Assembly (NCBI RefSeq): GCF_028823535.1 | Contig: NZ_JAQIYM010000016.1 | Location: 1 to 64,000, forward strand | Source of the DNA: Pseudomonas serbica | Lineage (GTDB): Bacteria > Pseudomonadota > Gammaproteobacteria > Pseudomonadales > Pseudomonadaceae | Direction of reading: 5' to 3' | Length of the DNA stretch: 64,000 nt | In this document: in pieces, positions 52,821-61,327 of the stretch | How positions within the stretch are numbered: the first letter of the stretch is position 1 | How the letters are laid out: each line of letters opens with the position of its first letter | Program-made: the position numbers and the translations under genes | The notes under the pieces: model-generated | What the model saw: only the letters and a program-made list of their open reading frames with translations | Told to the model about the DNA's origin: nothing | The model's database searches: none

Positions 52821-52907
52821 TACCTCTCTTGTTGTTGTCTGGACGCCACCGCGATTGCGCAGCAGTGCGTCGGGTTGGCTGCATGGTTGTCCATCGGTCG
52901 CGCCGCG

Positions 52908-52937
52908 CCGCCACCCGGATCAGGTGGGTGGCGATTC
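52908..52937. terminator. Hairpin after the LuxR-type regulator gene
   Basis: CGCCACC and GGTGGGTGGCG around GGATCA form a strong stem in the 129-bp gap between the regulator and the aldehyde dehydrogenase gene. No T-run on either strand, so the termination role is uncertain. Confidence 0.45.
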
Positions 52938-52949
52938 AAGACGACCGGT

Positions 52950-55106
52950 TCAGGCCAGAATGCCCATCGCCTTGGCGCTGTTGATGGCCTGGGTACGACG
53001 GCAGGCGCCGAGCTTGACGTTGATGTTCTTAGCGTGGCTCTTGACGGTGTTCACCGAAATGAACAGACGATGGCTGACTTCGCGCACCGACATGCCTTCG
53101 GCCAGCAGCTTGAGCACCGAGACTTCGCGCGGTGTCAGGCCGTCCTGGTAATCCGCCACGCCGGCAGGACGCGCCGAGGGAGTTTCATCGCTGTAGCCAT
53201 CGATTTCACGGGTCTGGTTCCGGGCTTTTTGCAGGCCAATTGGCTCCTGATAACACACACGGTCGATCTTGCCCCAGTGCATGCGCCGCTCGGCTTCGTG
53301 CAACAGTAAATGCGCCTTTTCGCTGTCATCACTGCGCGAGGCGATCTCGGACAACAGCAGGTAGGCATTGAGCACAAATGGCGCGCAGCAATCGCGGACC
53401 TGCAATAGACCCGCTTGCAGGACCTGTTCTGCTTCAACCATCCGTCCTTGCTGCACCAGCAACTCGCCCTGCAGGAGCATCAGCCGTCCGAGCAGTGGAT
53501 AGGGTTGGGTCCGGCTGCCCGTCAGTTGCGCAAGTTCGGTGCGCAACAGCGATTGCGCCAACCCTGGCTGCCCTTGAAGCATCATCAAGCGCACCCGATC
53601 GCTGTTCACCAGCACTTCGGCCTCACGACTGCCCCGCCGCCGGGCAAGCTCCAGCGAGTGCTCCAACAACACCTGAGCCTCGCTCAGTTCGCCGGATTTC
53701 ATGGCGATGCGCGCCAACGTGCACTGGCACAACAGCACCGATAGCCAGTCCTGGGCCGTCAAATGGCGAAGTGCCGAATGGCAGTGCAGACGCGCCGGCT
53801 CGTGCTGCCCACGCAGCGCGTGCAGGGTTCCATACAGCGCCTGCCAGTTCGCCAACAGACGTTGATTGCGCTGCTGATCGGGCAGCGGGAAAAAATGCCC
53901 AAGCCGTTCCAGGCATTCCTCGGCTTCGTCCAGCCGGCCGCTGAACAGCAGCGCCTTGGCGCACAGGTAAATCAGGCGCGAGCTGCTGTGCAGCAACTGC
54001 GGTTCGATGCGTTCGCGCCAGTCCATGAAGCGGTCCAGGTGCCGTTCGCTCAAGATCCAGCTCAGCCATAACCGCTCCATGTAACTGGCCGCCACTTCCG
54101 GCTGATCGGCACTGAGCGCCTGCTCGACTGCATCATCGACCTGACCCAGGACGCTGAGCAGTTGGCAGGCACGCAAGCGCAGCCGATTGAGCGGCAGGCC
54201 GCTCAATCGGTCTTGCAGCGCCTGCGCCACAGCGGGCAACAAGCGAAACCAGCCGGGCTGCTGGTCGATCTGGACGAGAAAAGCCTGTTCGTCGAGCAAG
54301 CTCTTGAACACCCGGGCGCCCTGCTGTCCTTCCCAGAGTTGCTCGCAAAGGTCGGCGCTGGCCTTGGACAAGTGGGCCAGCCCGTAGAGAATCTCGCGCT
54401 GTTCGTCGTTAAGGCGCGCACACAGTTCACGCTCAAGGTACGGACCGAGCAAGGCCGAGGGCAGCAGACGAACTCCCGCACACCACCCAGCCGTTTGATG
54501 CCACAGTTCTTCCTTGGCGGCGGTATCAGCGGTCGGCATGAGCAAACTGACCAGCGATTCGAATTCATCAGGTTGCAGGGCCAGTTGCCGGGAGTCCAGC
54601 TCCAGCAATTCGCCGCTGAGCATCAGTTGCGGGAGGTTCCATTCAGGGCGTTGGCGGCAGGTGACCAGGATTTGCAAGTTTGGGTTTTGCAGGGACAGGA
54701 GCTGGTCGAACCAGTGGTTCAGATCCGTTGGCATTTGCGACGGCAGATCATCGAAGACCAATCGAAGTGGCACGACCGCTGAGGCATTATTGCCTGAAAG
54801 GGACTCTTCGCTGGCCAGCCAGCTGCTACAGGAGTCAGCGAGCCCTTGCAGGAGCTGGCTGGCCAGCGAAGGCGATGGATCAGCCGCCACCCACCCCAGG
54901 GCATCAGCCAGCATCAAGCCCAAGGACTCCAACGTCTGCGCTCGCCCGCCAAGACTTACCCAGACCACCCGCCCCGGCTCAGCCTCTACCCGCAAGTACT
55001 CGCGCAACAACGCTGTTTTTCCATAACCGGCAGGCGCGCAAAGCAGCTGCAACCGGCGCTGCTCGCGCTTGAGTTCGTCGCACAAATGCGGCCGTGGCAC
55101 AAACAT
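52950..55106 (-). CDS. MalT-like (LAL) ATP-binding LuxR-family regulator
   Basis: Large ATP-dependent LuxR activator of about 718 residues, in the MalT/AcoK/AlkS style. Walker A is APAGYGKTALL at about residues 25-35, Walker B is LRLVFDDLP at about 114-122. A long TPR-like helical middle follows. The C-terminal LuxR helix-turn-helix is at about 655-715 (LTPREVSVLKLLAEGMSVRE, then FISVNTVKSHAKNINVKLGA). The segment at residues 76-100 between Walker A and B is encoded by a REP pair. The ATG at 55106 follows GAGG; the frame stays open to 55241. AlkS-type regulators control alkane or alcohol pathways, which fits the neighbouring alcohol and aldehyde dehydrogenase genes. Confidence 0.88.
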   Translation of the reverse strand: MFVPRPHLCDELKREQRRLQLLCAPAGYGKTALLREYLRVEAEPGRVVWVSLGGRAQTLESLGLMLADALGWVAADPSPSLASQLLQGLADSCSSWLASEESLSGNNASAVVPLRLVFDDLPSQMPTDLNHWFDQLLSLQNPNLQILVTCRQRPEWNLPQLMLSGELLELDSRQLALQPDEFESLVSLLMPTADTAAKEELWHQTAGWCAGVRLLPSALLGPYLERELCARLNDEQREILYGLAHLSKASADLCEQLWEGQQGARVFKSLLDEQAFLVQIDQQPGWFRLLPAVAQALQDRLSGLPLNRLRLRACQLLSVLGQVDDAVEQALSADQPEVAASYMERLWLSWILSERHLDRFMDWRERIEPQLLHSSSRLIYLCAKALLFSGRLDEAEECLERLGHFFPLPDQQRNQRLLANWQALYGTLHALRGQHEPARLHCHSALRHLTAQDWLSVLLCQCTLARIAMKSGELSEAQVLLEHSLELARRRGSREAEVLVNSDRVRLMMLQGQPGLAQSLLRTELAQLTGSRTQPYPLLGRLMLLQGELLVQQGRMVEAEQVLQAGLLQVRDCCAPFVLNAYLLLSEIASRSDDSEKAHLLLHEAERRMHWGKIDRVCYQEPIGLQKARNQTREIDGYSDETPSARPAGVADYQDGLTPREVSVLKLLAEGMSVREVSHRLFISVNTVKSHAKNINVKLGACRRTQAINSAKAMGILA
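54808..54878. repeat. REP pair inside the coding sequence of the LuxR-type regulator
   Basis: An inverted half (TCGCTGGCCAGCCAGCTGCT then ACAGG from 54808) is followed by a forward half (TGCAGGAGCTGGCTGGCCAG then CGAAGGCG from 54847). Order is inverted-then-forward, opposite to the REPINs between genes. Both halves carry the same change, GGCC for TTGCC. They read in frame as SPSLASQLLQ and SSWLASEESL in the regulator. Confidence 0.85.
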
Positions 55107-55197
55107 GGCGGACCTCGCTGATGGTGTGAGGTTGCCATCATTGGACGAGAAAACTGTTTGCGCGCCACCCACATCAGGTGGGGGCTGTCGGAATGCA

Positions 55198-55221
55198 CAA
55201 CGCCCTGCGAACAGGGCGTTG
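55198..55221 (-). terminator. Hairpin after the DUF1329 gene
   Basis: CAACGCCCT (55198-55206) and AGGGCGTTG (55213-55221) form a 9-bp stem with a 6-base loop, 21 bases after the DUF1329 stop on the minus strand. It lacks a long T-run. A smaller stem around CCACCCACATCAGGTGGG follows. Confidence 0.55.
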
Positions 55222-55241
55222 GTTCCAGCGAGGTTGAACAC

Positions 55242-56624
55242 TCAGCGGATGCCGGCGTTACGCAGCGCAGACGGGGTGAAGTCGGTCATCTTCGCGGTCA
55301 TGCCATAGGCCGTTGCATGTTTGGCCTCATTGGTCATCGCCAACACATTGTAGCGACCCGCAATCAGGTCATAGATCCCGAGCATGGCGAAGTTAGAGGC
55401 ACCACGCTCGTAGTCGTTGATTGCATAACCTTCGGCGACACGCCACAACTGTCCACGGCCGTCGTAGTGATCGACTTCGGCAAGCTGCCAGGTATCTTCG
55501 TCGAAATACAAGTCACGCTTGGCATACACATGGCGCTGGCCAGGTTTCAGGGTCGCCTCGACGTGCCACACGCGGTGCAGCTCATAACGGGTCAGGTCCT
55601 GGTTGATGTGCCCCGGCTTGATGATGTCGTCGTACTTAAGCTTCGGCGACTGCAGGCGGTAGTTGTTGTACGGGATGTACAGTTCCTTTTTTCCCACCAG
55701 TTTCCAGTCATAGCGATCCGGCGCACCGTTCATCATGTCGGTGTTGTCAGCGGTACGCATGCCATCGGAACCATTGCCTGGTCCGTCGTAGGCCACTTGC
55801 GGGGCGCGACGCACGCGGCGCTGACCGGCGTTGTAGACCCACGCCAGACGCGGCTCCTTGACCTGATCGATGGTCTCGTGGATCAGGATCACACTGCCGG
55901 CCATGCGCGACGGAGCGGTGATTTCCTGTTTGTAGTAGTACAGAACGTTTTCGCCCTGACCGCCTTCCACGCCTTCCATCAACTGCGGGAACGCCAGCTG
56001 GTCGTTGTACTCGACGATGGAGTACGAACCATTGGTTTGCGGTGCGGCCTGGGCCGCCTGGCGCTCCATGTTGCCGCCGCGATAACGGTTGGTGTGATTC
56101 CAGTAAACCTCGACACCGTTCTTCGGAATGGGGAACGGAAAGTAACGGGTTTGTGCGAAGTTCAGCAGGCCGTTGCCGTCCGGCGTCAGTTCGGTGCTCA
56201 CCGCGCTTTTCTTGGCAATGTCATAGATGTTCTGCGGCGAAGCCGCTGTGCGCTGGGTCTTGTACACCGGGATCTTGTAGCTATCCGGATAGCGCTTGAA
56301 CATCGCCAGTTGGCCCGGTGTCAGCTTGTCCTTGTACTGGTCGGCATTGGCCGCGGTGATCACCAGTTGCGGCTTTTCACCGGCGAACGGATCGCCGAGA
56401 AAGCCGTTGTCGAGTGCCGCCGCGCCGGGTTTCAAACCACCGGTCCAGGCAGGAATACTGCCGCTGGCATTGCCCTCTTTCTGGGCGCCCAATGGCGTCA
56501 GGCTAGTGCCCAATTGGGCGGCTTCCTGTGGGGTAACCGCAGCCATTACACCCGTGGCCAGCAGCGACAGACTCAGGGCGCCAGCGCGCAGGATCAGACG
56601 TGCGTTCATGTTCAGACAGTTCAT
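55242..56624 (-). CDS. DUF1329 domain protein, exported
   Basis: An exported protein of about 460 residues with a signal peptide (MNCLNMNARLILRAGALSLS...GVMA) and a full-length DUF1329 domain, a LolA/LppX-like fold of unknown function. Segments are VTPQEAAQLGTSLTPLGAQK, GSIPAWTGGL, GRLQ-type YKIPVYKTQRTAASPQNIYD, and near the end RHVYAKRDLYFDEDTWQLAE. DUF1329 genes are almost always paired with DUF1302 genes, as here (28 bases apart), often among lipid, terpene or steroid catabolic genes. An outer-membrane transfer role is a plausible inference. The ATG at 56624 with GAGG upstream is preferred; MNARL at 56609 is an alternative. Confidence 0.9.
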   Translation of the reverse strand: MNCLNMNARLILRAGALSLSLLATGVMAAVTPQEAAQLGTSLTPLGAQKEGNASGSIPAWTGGLKPGAAALDNGFLGDPFAGEKPQLVITAANADQYKDKLTPGQLAMFKRYPDSYKIPVYKTQRTAASPQNIYDIAKKSAVSTELTPDGNGLLNFAQTRYFPFPIPKNGVEVYWNHTNRYRGGNMERQAAQAAPQTNGSYSIVEYNDQLAFPQLMEGVEGGQGENVLYYYKQEITAPSRMAGSVILIHETIDQVKEPRLAWVYNAGQRRVRRAPQVAYDGPGNGSDGMRTADNTDMMNGAPDRYDWKLVGKKELYIPYNNYRLQSPKLKYDDIIKPGHINQDLTRYELHRVWHVEATLKPGQRHVYAKRDLYFDEDTWQLAEVDHYDGRGQLWRVAEGYAINDYERGASNFAMLGIYDLIAGRYNVLAMTNEAKHATAYGMTAKMTDFTPSALRNAGIR

Positions 56625-56652
56625 GTTCAATTACCTCTGGGGCAGCGTTGCG

Positions 56653-58485
56653 TCAGAAATTCACGCCGAAGCTGAGCGCAACGTAGTCGCGGTCGACGTT
56701 GGTATTGAAATCGCCACCGAAGTAGTTGGTGTAACTCAGGCTGGCGGTGTAGGTGTTCTGGTAATCGGCATCGACGCCCAGACTGACGGCTTTGGAGCCT
56801 TCATCGAAGTTCGGGCCGTAACCCTCGACGTCGTGGGACCAGGCGATGTTGGGCGACAGGTTGATGCCGGCGAACACGTTCTGGTAATCCAGCTTGCCGC
56901 GCAGGCGATAGCCCCAACTGTTGCTGGTGTAGAAGCCATCGTCATTGCATTCCTGCGCCGGGTTGCTCGCCGATGGCGTACCGGAGGCGGTGCCGCGACA
57001 AGTGGCCGCGCCCGCAGCGCCCGGCAGTTCGCCGGAACCGAAAGCCGGGCTGCGACCGAAGCGCAGGTCCGAACCATCCGCCTTGCCCAGGTCATTGATG
57101 TGGTTGTAACCCACCTCGCCCACCAGGGTCAGACGACTGGCCCCCAGCACCTGATCGAAGAACTGGGTCGCGGTCACTTGCGCCTGGGTCACCGGCATGC
57201 GCTTGTAGCCATTGACTTCGGCGCCCAGGTTGCGACCGGCGAAACCGGTGGTAATCAACGGCGAGGTCGCACCGAAGGTGGCGGCGGACAACAGGTCAGC
57301 GGTGTTCAGTTGCAGCGGCATGTTTGGCCGGTAGCTGACTTCCCCCCCTAGCGACACACCCGAGACGTTGGTCTGGAAGCTCAGGCCGTACAGGCGAATG
57401 TCTTCCGGATAATCGATGAAGTAGCCGGTGCTGCGTGCAGAGGTCACGCCACCGGCAGCGCTGCTCATCTGATGGATGCTCAGGTACGGGTTGCGGCTGT
57501 GGTAGTTCATCGCGTAGGCGCCGAACTCGGTGTCGTTCGCCTCCGGAACGTACCAGCGCAGGGCCAGGCCATATTGACCGCTATCGCGGGCATCGTTGTC
57601 TTTGAGGCGAGGAATGAACGCGTCATCCGAACCGGCTGCAATGGCGGCCAGACCGCCGGTATTGCTGGCCTTGCCCGGGGGCAGGTCAAGACCGGCGATT
57701 ACCAGCCGGTCGTTACAGCCTTGCGGCACGCCATCATTGCCGAAAAACGTACCGCAGTTGTCGACGATCGATTTGTCCCACTCCAGCTGATAGAACGCTT
57801 CGGCGGTGATGTTGTCCGCCAGGCCCTGCGACACATAAAGCAGGTTGACCGGAATCAAACCTTCTTTCACCTCGGCACCCGGGCGACGCAAAGCAGCGAC
57901 GTCGATTGGGTTGATGCTGTTAATCGAGTTGCCAATGAACGTACTCTCGCCCCAGCTCACCACTTGCTTGCCCAGGCGAACGTTGCCGACCTGATCGCCG
58001 ATGCTGTAGTTGTGGTAGACGAAGCTGTCGAGGAACATCGCCCCGGACGATTTCGCCGCGCGGTCACGTCCCGAGTCATCGATGTCGTAGGACGGACGGC
58101 TCTCGTCCATCAGTTCGAAGTCATACCAGTATTTGCCCCGCACAAAGGCGCCGCTGTCGCCGTACTTCAGTTCCAGGTCATGCACACCCTTGAAGATCTT
58201 CGAGAAAGTTTCACCTTTCTTGAAGTTCAGGCGGTTGTCGTCGGTGGTCCGCGAGGCGGACTCGCCACCGCTGACGCCCTGAGAGTTGAAGTTGGAAATG
58301 AACTGTTTGTCCGGATCAGCCACAGACCAACTGGCGCCGATCGACAACGACGAGTCGAACGTCCCTTGAATCTCCCCGATATTGAAATTCACAGCGTGAG
58401 CCTGATTGCTCGCGCAAGTGGCAAACATTACAGCTACGGCCAGCAGACTTGGCTGGAAGACTCCGCGCATTGTTGTTTTTGTCAT
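56653..58485 (-). CDS. DUF1302 family outer-membrane beta-barrel-like protein
   Basis: A 610-residue exported protein with a signal peptide (MTKTTMRGVFQPSLLAVAVM...HA) and the DUF1302 domain. The mature start VNFNIGEIQGTFDSSLSIGA and the C-terminal end VDRDYVALSFGVNF, finishing in phenylalanine, are what an outer-membrane barrel would show. Alternating polar/hydrophobic strands run throughout (RGKYWYDFELMDESRPSYDI; YGLSFQTNVSGVSLGGEVSY). It is co-transcribed with the DUF1329 gene. Pairs of this kind are thought to handle hydrophobic substrates or products at the cell surface, but no mechanism is established. Confidence 0.9.
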   Translation of the reverse strand: MTKTTMRGVFQPSLLAVAVMFATCASNQAHAVNFNIGEIQGTFDSSLSIGASWSVADPDKQFISNFNSQGVSGGESASRTTDDNRLNFKKGETFSKIFKGVHDLELKYGDSGAFVRGKYWYDFELMDESRPSYDIDDSGRDRAAKSSGAMFLDSFVYHNYSIGDQVGNVRLGKQVVSWGESTFIGNSINSINPIDVAALRRPGAEVKEGLIPVNLLYVSQGLADNITAEAFYQLEWDKSIVDNCGTFFGNDGVPQGCNDRLVIAGLDLPPGKASNTGGLAAIAAGSDDAFIPRLKDNDARDSGQYGLALRWYVPEANDTEFGAYAMNYHSRNPYLSIHQMSSAAGGVTSARSTGYFIDYPEDIRLYGLSFQTNVSGVSLGGEVSYRPNMPLQLNTADLLSAATFGATSPLITTGFAGRNLGAEVNGYKRMPVTQAQVTATQFFDQVLGASRLTLVGEVGYNHINDLGKADGSDLRFGRSPAFGSGELPGAAGAATCRGTASGTPSASNPAQECNDDGFYTSNSWGYRLRGKLDYQNVFAGINLSPNIAWSHDVEGYGPNFDEGSKAVSLGVDADYQNTYTASLSYTNYFGGDFNTNVDRDYVALSFGVNF

Positions 58486-58601
58486 GCGGTTTCCCCGATT
58501 GAAGATGACGTGGTGAGTGCCCATGCTAGCGAGGCTCCCCTGTTGTCCTCACACCCGAATGGGTGATTTGGATGAAGCGTTTTTCAAGGTTTTTTCTGAC
58601 G

Positions 58602-58640
58602 CGTAACGCCCGGTTCAAGATGCGCTCGGCGGGCGTTACG
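58602..58640. other. Perfect 11-bp hairpin upstream of the DUF1302 gene
   Basis: CGTAACGCCCG (58602-58612) and CGGGCGTTACG (58630-58640) are exact reverse complements around a 17-base loop, 117 bases before the DUF1302 ATG. There is no T-run in the direction of the operon. Could be a regulator site or a barrier after the thiolase gene. Confidence 0.5.
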
Positions 58641-58667
58641 CTCGGTGACACTCAAGAGCAATGTGTT

Positions 58668-58723
58668 GGGTTGGCGAGCTCGCTTGATCGTTAACGACCA
58701 TCGCGAGCAGGCTCGCTCCTACA
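58668..58723. repeat. REPIN of the GAGCGAGC type, left half degraded
   Basis: The inverted half TCGCGAGCAGGCTCGCTCCT then ACA is intact (58701-58723). The left arm GGCGAGCTCGCTTGATCG is shortened. Its right end touches the last codons of the thiolase gene. Confidence 0.7.
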
Positions 58724-59912
58724 CTTTTCCGTACAGCGTGACCACGCAGGCACCACCCAGGCCAAGGTTGTGCGCCATCGCCAGGCGCACGCCCTCGACC
58801 TGGCGCTGCTCGGCGTTGCCGCGCAATTGCTGCGTCAGCTCATAGCACTGCGCCAGACCGGTAGCGCCCAACGGGTGCCCCTTGGACAGCAGGCCACCAG
58901 ACGGGTTGATGACGATTTGCCCGCCATAGGTGTTGTCGCCGTCCATGACGAATTTTTCCGCGCCGCCCTCGGGGCAAAAGCCCAGGGATTCGTAGCAGAT
59001 CACTTCGTTTTGGGCGAAGCAGTCGTGCAACTCGCAGACGTCGATGTCTTTCGGACCGACGCCCGCTTTCTCGTAGACCTGGCCGACGGCGGCGTGCGTC
59101 ATGTGCGTACCGACCCAGTCAAGCATCGACGGCTTTTCGAAATTGAAGGATTCAGGGGTATCGGTGGTCATCGACTGGGCAACGATTTCGACGTCACGGC
59201 GCAGGCCATGCTTCTTGGCAAAACGCTCGGAAACCAGGATCGCCGCCGCGCCACCGCAAGTAGGCGGGCAGGCCATCAGGCGGGTCATGACGCCTGGCAG
59301 AATCACCGGGTCGTTCATCACGTCTTCGACGCTGAGCACCTTGCGAAACAATGCGAGCGGGTTGTTGGCTGCATGACGGCTGGCCTTGGCGCGCACAGCG
59401 GCGAAGGTTTCCATTTTCATGCCGTATTTCTGGATGTACTCGCGCCCCGCACCACCAAACGTACGGATAGCCTGAGCCATGCCATCCATATCGGCGGTCA
59501 GACCACGCAGGATCGGCAGGAAGCGTTCGCGGGTCGGCGGGCGGTCGTCCCAATGGGATTTCAGCGCACCTGCCTGCATCTGTTCGAAGCCGACCGCCAG
59601 TACGCAATCGACAGAACCGGACTCAATGGCCTTGCGTGCCAGGTACAAGGCGGTAGAACCGGTCGAACAGTTGTTATTGACGTTGACCACCGGAATCCCG
59701 GTCATGCCGACTTCGTAGAGAACAGTCTGGCCGCAGGTGGAATCGCCGTAGACATAACCGGCGTACGCCTCTTGCACCAGCTTGTAATCAATGCCCGCAT
59801 CGTCCAGGGCGCGACGCACCGCTTCGGCGCCCATCTGTACGTAGGTCGGGCTCTCGCTGGGCTTGCGGAACGGGATCATGCCGACGCCGGCTACCAGTAC
59901 TTTTTCGCTCAT
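58719..59912 (-). CDS. SCP-x/lipid-transfer-type thiolase
   Basis: A 397-residue thiolase of the sterol carrier protein-x class, which cleaves or condenses beta-keto acyl-CoAs with bulky or branched chains. The nucleophile cysteine is in VNNNCSTGSTALYLARKAIE. The second active-site motif is CELHDCFAQNEVICYE, and the third is NPSGGLLSKGHPLGATGLAQ. No SCP-2 sterol-binding tail is fused at the C-terminus (GLGGACVVTLYGKV). The start at 59912 (MSEKVLVAGVG) is the family start. It lies 31 bases after an acyl-CoA dehydrogenase gene, so both belong to one beta-oxidation round. This thiolase class is typical of steroid or branched-chain side-chain removal. Confidence 0.9.
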   Translation of the reverse strand: MSEKVLVAGVGMIPFRKPSESPTYVQMGAEAVRRALDDAGIDYKLVQEAYAGYVYGDSTCGQTVLYEVGMTGIPVVNVNNNCSTGSTALYLARKAIESGSVDCVLAVGFEQMQAGALKSHWDDRPPTRERFLPILRGLTADMDGMAQAIRTFGGAGREYIQKYGMKMETFAAVRAKASRHAANNPLALFRKVLSVEDVMNDPVILPGVMTRLMACPPTCGGAAAILVSERFAKKHGLRRDVEIVAQSMTTDTPESFNFEKPSMLDWVGTHMTHAAVGQVYEKAGVGPKDIDVCELHDCFAQNEVICYESLGFCPEGGAEKFVMDGDNTYGGQIVINPSGGLLSKGHPLGATGLAQCYELTQQLRGNAEQRQVEGVRLAMAHNLGLGGACVVTLYGKV

Positions 59913-59943
59913 ATTGTCACCTGAAAAAATGAGGGGGAAAGGA

Positions 59944-61083
59944 TCACAACTGGCGCGCGATGAGTTCGCGCAGCACTTCGCTGGTGCCACCGAAGACGCG
60001 GGTCACGCGCATGTCGACGAAGGCGCGGGCGATTGGGTACTCCATCATGTATCCGTAGCCGCCGTGCAGCTGGACCATGTCGTCGATGCACTTCCACAGG
60101 GTTTCGGTGGCGAAGAGCTTGGCGATGGCCGACTCCTGCACCGTGAGGCGCCGACGCATGTGTTCGCCGATGTAGTGGTCGATAGTCAGGCGCACGGCCG
60201 TGGCCTGGGCCTTGATATCGGCCAGCTTGAATTTGGTGTTCTGGAAGTCCCAGACAGTCTGGTTGAAGGCCTTGCGGTCTTTCACGTACTCGACGGTCTG
60301 CTCCAGCAGGCGTTCGAGTTTGGCGGCGCAATACAGCGCGATCACCAGGCGCTCCTGCGGCAGCTCTTCCATCAGGTGCATGAAGCCTTTGTTTTCTTCA
60401 CCGAGCAGGTTGCCCACCGGCACGCGCACGTCGTCGAAGAACAGCTCGGCGGTGTCGGCGGCGTGCTGGCCGACCTTTTCCAGCTTGCGCCCGCGACGGA
60501 AACCTTCACGGTTGCATTCGACCATGATCAGGCTGCACCCCTTGGCGCCGGCGCTCGGGTCGGTCTTGCACACGACCACGACCATGTCGCAGGTCAGGCC
60601 GTTGCTGATGAAGGTCTTGCTGCCGTTGATTACCCATTCGTCACCGTCACGCACTGCGGTAGTGCGGATCGCCTTGAGGTCGGAACCAGTGCCAGGCTCG
60701 GTCATCGCCACGGCCAAAACGGTTTCGCCGGTGCAGATTTTCGGCAGCCATTTGTGTTTTTGCTCTTCGGTGCCCAGACGCACGATGTACGGCGCGACGA
60801 TGTCCGAATGCACCCCCAGGCTCCAGCCCGAAACACCGGCGCGGTACAGCTCTTCAATCAACACCGCCGAGTGACCGAAGTCACCACCGCCACCGCCGTA
60901 TTCAGTCGGCACGGTGAGGCACAGCAGATTGTGACGACCGGCCTTGAGCCAGGTTTCCCGGTCAACCTGGCCAGCGGCGTCCCACTGCGCCTGCTTGGGC
61001 AGGCATTCACGCTCGAAGAAACGCCGCGCGGATTCACGCAGCATTTCGTGGTCTTCACGGTAGACAGTACGGTTGATGTGCAT
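59944..61083 (-). CDS. Acyl-CoA dehydrogenase, long-chain/isovaleryl type
   Basis: A 379-residue acyl-CoA dehydrogenase (MHINRTVYREDHEMLRESAR). FAD segments are AVAMTEPGTGSDLKAIRTTA and NGSKTFISNGLTCDM. The C-terminal site is RVFGGTSEVLRELIARQL with glycine in place of glutamate. The likely base is the glutamate in LPQERLVIALYCAAKLERLL, the helix-G position used by isovaleryl- and long-chain acyl-CoA dehydrogenases. The conserved mid-section VIALYCAAKLERLLEQTVEY fits the AcdA/FadE-like group. The frame remains open far upstream through a REPIN, so 61083 is chosen on homology. Confidence 0.9.
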   Translation of the reverse strand: MHINRTVYREDHEMLRESARRFFERECLPKQAQWDAAGQVDRETWLKAGRHNLLCLTVPTEYGGGGGDFGHSAVLIEELYRAGVSGWSLGVHSDIVAPYIVRLGTEEQKHKWLPKICTGETVLAVAMTEPGTGSDLKAIRTTAVRDGDEWVINGSKTFISNGLTCDMVVVVCKTDPSAGAKGCSLIMVECNREGFRRGRKLEKVGQHAADTAELFFDDVRVPVGNLLGEENKGFMHLMEELPQERLVIALYCAAKLERLLEQTVEYVKDRKAFNQTVWDFQNTKFKLADIKAQATAVRLTIDHYIGEHMRRRLTVQESAIAKLFATETLWKCIDDMVQLHGGYGYMMEYPIARAFVDMRVTRVFGGTSEVLRELIARQL

Positions 61084-61222
61084 CGGGATCTCCAGTGGGT
61101 GGCCAGGCAAGGCTTGCGCCTGGTTCGTGAGTCCACTGTATTGACGCGGGCGGGTAGTGAAGCCACCCGGATCGGGTAGCGAATGGCTGGAGGAAAACGA
61201 TCTGAAGCACTGGCGCAAAAAC

Positions 61223-61312
61223 TGTGGGAGCGAGCCTGCTCGCGATAAGGTCGTCACATTCAGCATTGATGTTGACTGGCATACCGTCTTCGCGAACAGG
61301 CTCGCTCCCACA
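61223..61312. repeat. REPIN of the GAGCGAGCCTGCTCGCGA type
   Basis: Forward half TGTGGGAGCGAGCCTGCTCG from 61223 and inverted half CGAACAGGCTCGCTCCCACA ending at 61312. It divides the ligase gene from the dehydrogenase gene in the minus-strand cluster. Confidence 0.85.
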
Positions 61313-61327
61313 GGAGTTGTGGAGGGG

